A DNA stretch of 64,000 bases from Dermatemys mawii (taxonomy: Eukaryota; Chordata; Testudines; Dermatemydidae): NCBI GenBank assembly GCA_007922305.1, contig ML677374.1, forward strand, positions 10,605,369-10,669,368, read 5' to 3'. How positions within the stretch are numbered: the first letter of the stretch is position 1; each line of letters opens with the position of its first letter. Positions 24,215 through 36,000 of the stretch are shown here, piece by piece. Made by a program: the position numbers and the translations under genes. The notes under the pieces were generated by a model. It saw nothing but the letters and a program-made list of their open reading frames with translations, did no database searches and was not told the origin of the DNA.

Positions 24215-24440
24215 ATCTGAGCACTAGCCTGGCACTCAAATTACCGGAGGAAGTATGCAGAGATTTGAATTCTACTTACAGATCTGACACCAGCTTCTTC
24301 TAAAGCCATGGGTAAGTCACACACCCTCTCCACTTGTCTTCCCATTTGTAAAACGAGTATGAAACTAATTAACCCACCTCAGAGAGGTATTGAGAATTAA
24401 TTTAGGCCTGTGACAAACTTTGGTGGTTTGATAAATGAAT
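24215..24440 (-). repeat. MIR-like CORE-SINE relic
   Basis: Reverse orientation: contains gtaagtcacacaccctctcc, ccatttgtaaaacgag and cacctcagagaggtattgag in the order of an inverted MIR. Confidence 0.6.
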
Positions 24441-26142
24441 TAGAAATAACTTAGCTAGAAAAGCGCTGTTGAAGAATCACGTCATTTGACTACTCCACTG
24501 CTCTCTGCTTCAATGATCTTTTTCCAAAGTCATAAACAGTTCTGCTACTGAAACTCTGATGTATTTAGAGACAGAAGTTCATATCCAAAATCTAGAGCAC
24601 ATGAACACCCAATGTTTCTTCCCCTCCACAAATATGGAAAAACAGTAAGGAAACAAACATTTAAACAACAGCGGCATTACAATAAAAGCAGGATCTTTGA
24701 AGAACTCATTAACAAAGGACTAATGCACATATTTTTTATTGAAGAGCAATTTAGTATGCAGTAGCTAAAAGGAGTGTACATTTTTTAAATTTTTAGGAAA
24801 GAGACAAATGTGTACCTGGATATCAGAATTAGCACCTAATGTATGTAGAGAAAATAAAGACTCACTACAAGCATTGATCAGGTCTTGAACAGTCTAGGAG
24901 CAGAGTCTCATCAATGTAAGTAGCTTCTCAGAGTAATTTCTTGTGATCAGCTGACTCATTGCTGCATTTCTGCAGGGAAATGTGGGTAATTATATTAAAA
25001 CACTAGGAATGCATAGTTCAAACCTTTAAACACAGCAATTTGAGAATTAAAAATAGGACAAGTCACAGTTTTGGTCTGAAATTATTGCAGTGCAAATTTT
25101 GAAGTATAGTATTTTTAAAGCAATGGAACACAATGAAGAGGTAGGTACCCTCTCCTTTGATGGAAAAAAAATAATGTTGCTTAAGAACAGCCCTTAGCCA
25201 AGCTAAGGAAAGTATCTCTGAAAAGCATTAAAATATCACAGGTACACATACTAGTCATGGCAGACTAAATTAACTGGAAGATATTTAAAATGATATATAA
25301 AATGTTTCACTGGAATATAAAAAAAAATCTGCAAATGGTTACATGTTTTGTGGAGTGAACTACCAGGCTATTTTTCAAATGAAATAGTCCACAATGATGT
25401 AAAGCTTTTGTGAAGTGAACTGTATTAATGCTGATACTGAGCTTGTTCACTTTCAGTACTCAAAAATCACGAAAGTCCAGAATAGTGCAATTTTGTAAAA
25501 ATAAACGTGCTCTTTCTTGCTCATAGCAAAGGGTCATGCTCTTAATAAAGTAGCCTCTAAAACAGGTTCATATGATGCATGCCTGGATGGGGAGGGGGAG
25601 TTAGTGGTCAAAGCCCAACCCATTAGTGGGAAACGGCTAAACAATACAAACTCACTGTATCAGTTTCTGTAGGCCGAGCATATGAGCCATTTCCCCCACA
25701 ATTATCACCGCGTTTCCAAGTCTGTCATTTTCCTCTCCTTCCAAAGCCTGCTTCAATGCTCTTTCGTATTAGAAATAAGCAATACCAGCACCTACTTGGA
25801 ACCCAGCAGGCGACCAGTGTACTGACAAAAATGGAGCGAAATGTTAAGATGAAAACTACTTCCATTTTCAGATCCCAAGAGTTATTATAAAGAATGAGCT
25901 TAAAAGCTATGAATACTATGACACAGTTCTGTCAAGCTTTCAAATCTGCAGTTCATCCTGTTGCACCATCCAGCTTGCTAAAATACATTAATGGCATACT
26001 TCCTTATATACTGTGAAGTTAATATTGAACTAAATAAAAGGTGCTAAAAATGGACATTTTTATATATCATTTTGTACTAATACACAAGGTGCCATGCACA
26101 GCTGAAACATTACTTTTTTTAAACCTATTTACATTCTACATA

Positions 26143-26464
26143 TTTATTTTACACTATATCTTTCATCATTACAACTATTGAATAAACAGACTCTGGAACA
26201 CTGGTACCTTTTAAGTTTCTGCTAGAACTTCCATCCTTGCAATATTCAGGAAGTACTGCTAATCTTTTTCTTCTTAAATCTAAATTGAAGTCATTATTTA
26301 AAAACACAAGTGCACGCCTACAAGGAAGCTTTCAGGAAAAAGTTGTCAATGGACTAGTGTTGCTTAAAAATTACATTGGCTTTGTGTAGAAAATTTAAAT
26401 TCAGTTCAAAAAACCACAAAAGCCTAATAGAAACCTCCCTTGACTAAAATAAATACAATTTATT
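26143..26464 (-). terminator. RABGEF1: Candidate RABGEF1 polyadenylation signals
   Basis: Minus-strand AATAAA hexamers occur at 26459-26464 (about 150 nt past the stop) and 26143-26148 (about 470 nt past it). Another lies at 24735-24740. Which one is used cannot be told from sequence. Confidence 0.4.
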
Positions 26465-26615
26465 ATACTCTAAACAAAATAATTGTACCTTTAAAAATGT
26501 ACTGATTTTAAACTCATTTGATTTTTTAGCCTCAAACTTATTCCCCTTTCCAAGCAGCAAGTAGTAATAGGTGTGTAAGAATTCCTTTTGAGATTAATAC
26601 TTTCCTGGTAAATCA

Positions 26616-27014
26616 TCATCCAGCATAAACCTGAGGCTGCAATGGTGGGGGCAATTTATCATTCTCTACGTTTTCAGAGTCAATAGCGGCTAAGGGTTGA
26701 TTTTTTGGTTTTATTTCCAATGGATATTTTTCAACAATATCTTGGACTTCCTTAGTAATTCCATCAGTCCAATCTATAAGGTCTTTCTCAAGCTTCTTGG
26801 CTTCACTGACAATTCTTTCCTGTCTCTCATTCAATTGAGATAGGAGGTCTAAGTTTTTATACATCTGTTTAACACCTAGGCACACATCAGATGACCAGTT
26901 TTCAGATTCTTGTTTCTTTGGAGATGTTTGGCCCGACATGTAGCGATCAAAATCCTCCTGGCTTAGATTTAAAGACTGAGCGTCCAGCTTTTCAATGAAG
27001 GCCACAGCACAGCA
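26616..27014 (-). CDS. RABGEF1: RABGEF1 exon 9 (codons 360-491 and stop)
   Basis: Encodes [20 protein letters not shown] through [11 protein letters not shown] and a TGA at 26616-26618. It carries the end of the VPS9 domain and the coiled coil ([17 protein letters not shown] onward). The acceptor ends GTGCAG at 27015. Confidence 0.96.
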   Translation of the reverse strand, partial: CCAVAFIEKLDAQSLNLSQEDFDRYMSGQTSPKKQESENWSSDVCLGVKQMYKNLDLLSQLNERQERIVSEAKKLEKDLIDWTDGITKEVQDIVEKYPLEIKPKNQPLAAIDSENVENDKLPPPLQPQVYAG

Positions 27015-30000
27015 CTGCACATAGAACAGAGAGTGTGTGTCATTACAGAGTACATGATGCAAGTCATAACCCATAACAATAAGTGTTCTGCATTTTAATC
27101 GTGCAATTATATCAATAATATGGTGGTTGGTTTAATGGTTCATTAGATCACCTGACAGCATATTGCTGCTCTCCTGAAAAGCCTCGCAGCATAGCCTGGT
27201 TAAAAAAAGGCAGTTCACAAAAAATAAAACTAACTAACATTTTAAAAAACTGCAGAACACCACTCAGATCAGGTCATCTTGGCTGTACAAAGCAATTGTG
27301 CGCTGACTGAATGAGGAAGCTCCACTGCAAATTATGGGGTCACTGCATTTTGAAAAAGAACAGTAAGTGAAAGAATGAAAAGACAAAGTTGACAGCAGCA
27401 TGTTTAATTTTCTAGGTGCATTTGTTTTAGTTACGTACGGAGCATAATTTCATGCTACACTAATGTTTCTGAAAAAGTAAATGGGAGGAATGTATCTCAG
27501 CTTGAAGTGTCCCTCTGAAAGCATTACTTAGAACAGACACTGGAGTATTTCATATTAGGAAAAAAATTCATTTTTCTTGTAGAATTGTTACATATGCAAA
27601 TTCCAGGGTATCCAAGTTCATAGTTTTGTTCAGCCAAACACACACACGCCTGCCCCGTTCTAGGGATATTTCCCTGGGACTGCACTTCTCATTCAATGGC
27701 TGGATCCTGCAGACCTTTCACAGGATCAACTCCCACTGAGTCAAACGGCAACTGAGCATGTGCAGGCACTGCATTATCGAGCTTCACCAGATTCTGAATT
27801 GCTGGTAGTCAGTCAACTGTCTCAGAACGGTTACAAGTTAATTGTTCTTCATCTGTTCTATCTTTAATGTCTGAACTTTGACGTTAATGTAAATCAAGTG
27901 GTAGCTGAACTTTCACTTTTCTTACAAAATAAAAGCTTGCCCAAGTGTGAACGGACAGAACACTGGTCAGAATCAAGGGCTTGAACTGGTTCAAGAAGTG
28001 GCTAGGAAACCAGGGCACTGGTAGGTTCATCTAACTTAGAAGTGGGGGAGAGGGGAGAAGAAGAAATGAAAAGTGAAAGGGAGTGCACTTCAGCCTGACC
28101 AGCAATACACTGTTTCATAAGAGTTGTTTCACATTATCTTGTGACTATATTTTCTGCTTTCTTCAGGATTAAGACATTCACCTTTGCTGGGAATGCTTTG
28201 GTCAAACAGCAGATGATCGTATTGTACAGAGTATCAATACTGTTCTTGCACTTACCAGATTGGTAAAATAGTAGCCATCCTCTCCAGTCATTAACCTGCT
28301 TGGATTACAGAAGCGGGTTATATACTGGATGTTGGATTGCAGGCGGGGTGGGTTTCCCTTCAAAACAATATATATAAGTGTTGGTAAGAAGTCATCAGCA
28401 GAAGCTGGTTCGTTTTTTGTGATTTTTATAGCGTTGAAGATATGTTTGCTGCATTGGGTGATACATGCTAGTTTATCACGAGGGACACGTTTTGAATCCA
28501 TTTCGATAATATCTGTAAGATAAAAACCCTATATAGTTAGATCTCCATTCATCAGAAGTCCACAATAGTGAATCCATATGTAAAAAGTAACCCACTGGAT
28601 TGCTATCAGATTGCACTATGTGTGTTTAATCTACTTGATACTGTACGAAAAAACTAACTATTTATATGCCTTCCACTTCAACCTAGTTCCTGAGTAAACA
28701 TGGTTGGATTTATTCTCACAACACTTCCATGAGGTAAGGAAATATTATTCCCATTTTATAGGTGGGAATTTGCCCAACATCACAATTAGTCCGTGGCAGA
28801 TCCAAAAACTGAACCCATTTCCCAAAAAGCTGAACTAAGAGTTTTGTTTGATCTCAATAGCTGACAAAGTATAAGAATGATGACAAATATGCTCCAAGGC
28901 CCTGCTTCAGTATGGTTGTTACACTCTGCAATCTTACCAATATCAACCTTATCAATGTGACTATTCTATTGCTTAAAGTTAAGCAGGGTTTTACGCTTTG
29001 CTGAACTGGGGCCTAAGCAAGGCATATCTATCCCTTAAGATACAAGTGAAACAAATGCGAGTTACAGAAGCAAATTTTTCCAAAGCGTTTCTGCAAAGGA
29101 ATGAATTTATGTATATAATCAGGATTGTAGACACTTGTTTAAAGCAGGAAATATAGCCTAGGAAAATATAGGTGTTTGTACTTTTGACTTCTTCAAATAG
29201 TTGATTTGGAGAAGATAAGCTAGTTTATAGTTCACAAACCTGTAATTGCTTTCACAACCATATCCGAGACTTCTGGAATGTCTTCATTAACAGGAACACA
29301 CAGCATTTGTGGAGTTACCCAGTGTAAAGCCCTATCAAGAGAAACAAATGAACACACACACCATCCATAGCGATGAAGTCATCTGAGGTCAGCTGCGAAC
29401 GTTAACAGTGTATGCTAACAGCTTCTTTAAATAAGCGATCATATGAAGAGCCTTCTGTTTGACAAGGCAAGCACTTCAACCCACTGAGGAAACTAGATTA
29501 CTGTCCAGAAAAACATGTATTCGTTAGTAGCATATTATAATATAAATGATTATTTTAAATAAAATAACCCAGTGTAGTCATTTCCATTACCCTAACAAAA
29601 AGCTATAAAAGAATTAATCCAAAACCTGGTCTTCAGTTAATAAATTAGTATCACTCTTGCGTGCAGATTTCAGCCTGCTAGTTTCGGCATGAGTTGCACA
29701 GACATCACTCATGTGATTCTGTAGTCTGAAGTAGTCTTCAGAAATCCTTACCTGATTCTCTTTTGGACAACCAGATCCTTCTTCTCATCGTCAGTTGTTT
29801 CAGGGCAGAACACATATTTATACAGTCGAGTCATGATATATTTTTCAATCTGGTCCATTGCTTTCTCAACTTTTTCTGGGGAAACTGAAAGATACAAACC
29901 CATTCCTCACATATAGTAAATTAGATGGTTTACGGCAGCAGTCTTCAAAGTTTTTCCTCCATGGTCCCTTTCCACGGAGAAAAAACTTTCGTGGCCCCAG

Positions 30001-33000
30001 GGGGGTATGTCCGCTGAAATGCCGCCCCAGAAAGCAGAAGCTTCCGCTTTTTGCGGCAGCATTTCTGCGGGACAAAAATAGGCCGCCTGGGAGTTCAGCA
30101 ATCTCCTGGGCGGGATTGATGGTGGCACCGAGGTCTCGCACACCCCAGGAGATGGTCTCGTGCACCCCTGGGGGTGCGCACACCTCACTTTGAAGACCAC
30201 TGGTTTACGGAACCATACGGTTGTTTGCGAAGACTTAATGCCAGTTGGCCACAATAACTGAGTCAGCATAGGTATGAGTTATTCTCTTCCACAGCTCATG
30301 TGAAATGTGAGTTAAACAACAAGTACCAATGTACCGAATCTAGTGCATTTCAGAAATAAAGAATAATACAATAGTCAGGAGCAAGTGTGGATGCTCTGAG
30401 ATAACATGTGTCTAGGGCCACAGCAAGGCATGAAGCTGAAGGTCAAACACGTTCCTAGCGCCAAGGAGGTTTAATATCTAGGTTAAAAAAAAATTACTTA
30501 AACCCCTGAATGGACATGCTCCTTGACAGTTTAAAATGTGGAGACATTTATAAATATCTTGCTTTCAACTTTGGAGTTTCTGCCTCTCAGGAATCAAGGA
30601 AAGTGGGTTTGTTTCAAGCGTCAGAAAATCATGCTTCTACAGTCAGATCTGTACTGACTGTGGACAAGCTCGAGACACATAGAAGTAGACTGAGAAGTAT
30701 TACTCTGCACTATAAATGTTAAGTTTGGTTCTGCTGCTATGTATTTTATAGTGTGAAATATCTGAGCTAGAGGCCTTTTGAACTTCCTACGTACTTTCAT
30801 GCACATATAACTACACCTAGGGGCAAGAATGCTTAAAGTTTTTGAGAATAATTACATTAAGGTACATGCCACTCAAAATACACTCAGTTTACTTCCCATT
30901 CCAAGTCTACTCCACCAAGTACTGGTAAATAGACAGATTACATACAAATAATACCAGTGAAATTGCAGAATAGTTTAAAGAAACATGAAAGAATAGGTAT
31001 GAAAAATAGAAAATTGAAAGGGACCAGTTTAAAAACAGCAGTTTAAAAACAGCAACCAGTTTAAAAATGTTTAAAACAGTACCAGTTTAAAAACAGCAAC
31101 CATTTATGGTTGTTTTTTTAAAGTTATGGACCAACAAATGTTTTGTGAACTGAAGTGTTACTTGGCAGGGTTTCTTTAAAATATTTAAATACCCTTTGAC
31201 AATTAAATATAGATGGCAGAACTTTACAGAATCTTAAATACAGTCATGTTACTTGGAAAAGCTCCAGTTAGAGTGTTTACTATTAAAAAGTAACAATGTC
31301 ACAGGGGGACAGAGAGAGAAAACATGAGAGATTCAGGAGATGCAAGTGGTCCTAACATTATTCTGTTTCAATGGTAAAGTGTGAGAGAAAGAACAGTCTG
31401 ATACCTTTCCAACGGGTCTGTAATTTCTCTGCTACGTTTTGATAGAAGTCCTGGGCACATTCAGATTGTTCCTCAATAGTTAAATCCTAGGACAGAACAC
31501 TGATCTTAAGTGAAAAAAATAGCATGATACCACCCAAACGGTAAATGCCATAGAAGTAGTCATGTTCCTACTATTCTTTCATGGAAAATATCTAACAGCA
31601 GCAAGAGTGGTACAGAACACAAGACAAATTATATTCTCAGTATTGTGATTTGAAGACCGTGTTTATTTGTTCTGCACAACACCACAAAACACGAATGGGT
31701 GGAATGATGGAGCTGTATTTAAAATATGGGGCTGGGCACTGCAACAGGTTTCCTGTCTGACCCAGAGAAAGTCACTTAATCTTTTCACGCTTCAATTTTC
31801 TCATTTGTAAAATGGAAACAGAGTTTGTTAACCTAAGAGAGAAGCTGTGACACTTCACTTTTTTTAAAGCAATTTGAAACGGAAGCACTATAACAACGCA
31901 AAGTGCTCTACTGCTGACAATGGCAGTAACCTTTAGAACACTAAGATTAATTTCTAGTGTTGGATCATGCTTTGCTGAATAGAAATGGCTCGCTGAATCA
32001 TTTAAGCACTTGTTTAGCTTTAAGCATGTCCTTAAGTCGCATTGAAGTCAATGGAACTTAAGCACGCGCTTACACATTTTGTGGGCACAGAAAGAGCAAC
32101 CAGTGCTGGAAGAAGGTAAATAAATATTACTTGGAGGGAAAACTTCATGACAGAACCATTTACTCAGGCAGTAACAGAGAAGCCGTCTTCCTCAGCAGCT
32201 GAACAATTCCTAGAGCTTTGGTGGTGTTTGTACATGAATGTGCAAGCACACATGCAAACCGGCAACAAAGGTATGGGGGGCTTCAGTTTTCAAAGGAGCA
32301 AAATCAATGACATATTTTGGAATGACAAAAGGAATAATTTTAACATTTTAAAGTTCCATGAACCCTAAAAGCATTTTACACTCAACTTTATTTTATATTT
32401 AAACTAAGAGATGGGTCCACAAAATCTTCTGATTTCTCTATGATTTATAAATGAGAGAAATGGAGGAGGACTGTAATGAAAATGGTGACAATCTGAAATT
32501 CCAGTTAATTTTCAGGTTGCCATTTCTAGTACTATAAGTTGAAACAGAAGAAAACAGTATTAACAGTAGATACTCAGTGTTTTAAACCCTTCATTTTAAA
32601 AAAAAACAAAATTACCACCAAAAAATTCCCAGGTTTTATAAAAGCTATTGTTTTTCTTATCAATTTTCCCCAAATTTTGGAGTAAACAAAAATACTGATT
32701 AACTTGAGAAAATTCAATAATGCATTTATGTTAATAAGTTAGTCCAATGTACTGGAATATATGCATGTACACATGCTTGTATAAGTGTATACACTGCTAA
32801 TGTACAGTCCATAAAATAAACCACAGCATTAAACTGTCTACATTCAATACTTACTTTTCTCTATTCGTTACTTTTTCTGTCCCCCTGTCCCCCCCATTTA
32901 CTAAGAAAACTGACGTTATTTTTTTGCACTTTTTTTAAGCTTTTAAATTTTATAATAAACACCAATTAATTGTTGAGAAATTTCAAACAAAATAAAAACC

Positions 33001-36000
33001 AAAACTGAAGGGCCTCAAGAACGCTGTATCATTCAACCCTAGGTGGCACTATAGCCACATCAATACTTCAATGAAGAACTGACGGTACAGCTTTTGTATG
33101 AAGGATTAAAATCTCGTTTCTGCCTAAGTCTCCCATTTTTAACGTGTCACTTATATAATGCATGTGATATACCTACCCTTTTGTGATGCATTGCTTCCAA
33201 AAACATTTTGCACTGCTTATAAATGTCTTGACCAGATTTATGACAGGTCTTGAGAAACTCTATAAACTCCTTGGATGCTCGATCTGTCTCAATGCTGACC
33301 TGCCTGTTTATTGAAGGGCTAGGAGCCTTAGCTTCATGAATCTCTGCTGGGAAAATGAGAAACAATTAGAGATTAATTGTACTAATCAATTAACGTATCA
33401 GATTAAAAAAATTATAGCAAGACAAGCCTAATTTAAACTTTTATACATAAAGATGAGTATTTCATTTTTCTGAAGAAAGCAGTATTAAATAGTGACATAT
33501 TGAACCACCACTAAATGCAACTATTGACATTGCTTATTAAGCTAAGTGTCACAAACATTTAAAGCCAGATTCTCATTTGCATTAATGATTTTAATTTTGA
33601 CAGTATAAAGGAGACAAAATGGGTGCAAGTTAGTTACATGCTCACTTGAAAACCCCTTTATATTGCCAGAGGAGTGTTAGTGTAAATGAGAATCTGGCTT
33701 TAATGTTTGAATCAGAGCAGAAACACCAAATATGCTTTCTACATGGAGCTCCACAACAGATGGGAAAAACCCTAGCCTTTGATTCGTGGGATTCCTTTCA
33801 GTAGTGGATGCAAGTTTACAAAGCTGGAAATGTATATATTAACACGGGGTTTCAGGAAACATGTACTTCAAAAAATATTGGTTGCACTTCACAAGACAGA
33901 CATACAAACATGATAGGATTTTCTTTACCTAAGATTAGCACACCCACCTCTCCGTTTGCCAGCCAACACTGTCAGAATGAATGATTGAATGTAAGATGAT
34001 GCAAATGAACATGATGAAAAGCAAGAAGAAAGAGGAAAAAAATGAAAATATTCTTAATAAGCAGATTTTCAAAGCAAACAAACCCATTTATAACATGCAA
34101 AACAAGAGAATGCACTGTGTCAGTAGTCATATATGTAGAACTTAAAAAAACTCAAAGATTTCCTTTAAATAAGAAGAAAATAATGTGTCCATTAAGTTCA
34201 TGTATTGAATAAGAAAATAAATTAAATATGACTTTTAATATGTCCAACACTATATTTAACTTCACATATTTCAATGGAGTTGTACATCAGGGATGAATTT
34301 GGCCAGCAATGTTTGAGAGAGAGACTTAAAAGAGGGCTTCTCACTTCGCAATAGAGTCTTCTCTTGACAGAAATCAGTATAGACACTATTAGCAGTAACA
34401 CAGTTACAGTAACACCTCACTTAACACTGTACTGATTAACATTGTTACATTGCTGATCAATTAGAGAACATTCTCATTTAAAGTTGTACAATGCTCCTTT
34501 GTAACGCTGTTTGGCAGCCGCCTGCTTTGTTCACTGCTTGCAGGAAGAGCAGCCTGTTGGAGCTAGCTGGTGGGGGCTTGGAACCAGGGTGGACCAACAG
34601 CCCTCCAATCTGCTCCTCTAAGCTCCTTGTGTCTCAGGCAGGAAGGGTTGGATGGGTCCAGGACTCTCAGGGGGGCAGTCAGGGGCTGGAAAGCTTTCCC
34701 TACCCGGCCTTCCATACTGTTTTACAACCCCATGTGACCCTTGGGCCAAAACGTTTGCCCATCACTGGTTTAAGGGCTACGAAAGCTCTGTTTAGAAAGC
34801 TCCATCTGAGATAACTTAGTAAAGGTAAAATATTAACAGCCTCCATCTAGATACAGTTACTATAGACATGGCTACAAAATTTAAGAGCCGTTTTAATTTG
34901 CTCTAGTTTAAAATAACTTTACTCTTTAATAGTTACAGCACCAAAATTTGTAATGATTTAATATGAATCAGGGAGGCTGCAATTTTACTTGCTACTACTC
35001 TCTACACAAATTTTGGCTTAAGACATGTGAAGCAGCATACTATGCATTGCTCATTATATTCTGTAAGATATGTAATTTCAGTGATACATAAGTGAGCATG
35101 CATATTTACCGATAATTTAATCACAGAAAAGGAATAAAGCCCATTTGAGCAGGTCAGGAAGAGCCTGCAAGAGGAGATATATCAACCCAATACAAAAAAC
35201 AGAAGTGTGGGGATTTAAGAATAATTTTTATGAGGAGGATAAACATCTTTTACATGAATATCAGCGTTTTCTTTAATTTCTATGTGGCAATTGAGTGCCA
35301 CAGCAGAACATCAGCATTTCAGCTGCTTCACACTATGGTTGTGCCATTACTTGGACTAAAGTCAATGAATAAAAATATGAAAAAAATGTATTTTCTAGTA
35401 CTCCCCGAAAAAAATCACCAAACGTGTAATATAACTGATACACTCTGTAAAATAAAGACACTTTCAAGTTTAGAATTTCTTTAGAGACCAGAACACTGGA
35501 ATGCCAAACAACATGCTCTGGCTAAGATTTTGGACAAGATCCTAAAACAGACACTTTGTCAATTTTGTTATTATTTGACTCAGATGAAAAAAATGTTGCT
35601 TCTTTCATAACATAAAACTGCTTTCCCCTGATTTATGTAACTATGGCCTGAAGGGACATTTTGAGAATTTGTTGGGTATAATTCACACAAACTGAAGTCC
35701 CATTTCTGGCATAGTTATTTTTAGTGCAGCATTTTAGAGGCTTTTTTAAAAAAATAAAGATGAACAAGCACAGAGACTCATTCACTATTTTTAAGAAGTG
35801 GAAATTTGTCTTTTATAGTTTGATTCCTGAAGTATTGTGCAAGAAAACAAATCTCTAAAAAAATTGAGTTTCATTTTCCCTCTAAAGGCAACTTGTTGGT
35901 TCAAAGTTCACTCATCATAAAACTAGCTTTAGAATGTACATAATGATTTCAAGCATTGCCTTTCTTGTCTTCATCATATTCAATGGCCTAAGTTATAGCT

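Larger units (their letters stand above)
19810..26615. other. Intergenic region and RABGEF1 3' UTR
   Basis: No gene was found on either strand. Contents: a MITE-like element at 21147-21481, a CCT-repeat at 22424-22441, a MIR-like relic at 24215-24440 and the RABGEF1 3' UTR toward the right. The rest is ordinary AT-rich DNA. Confidence 0.65.
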
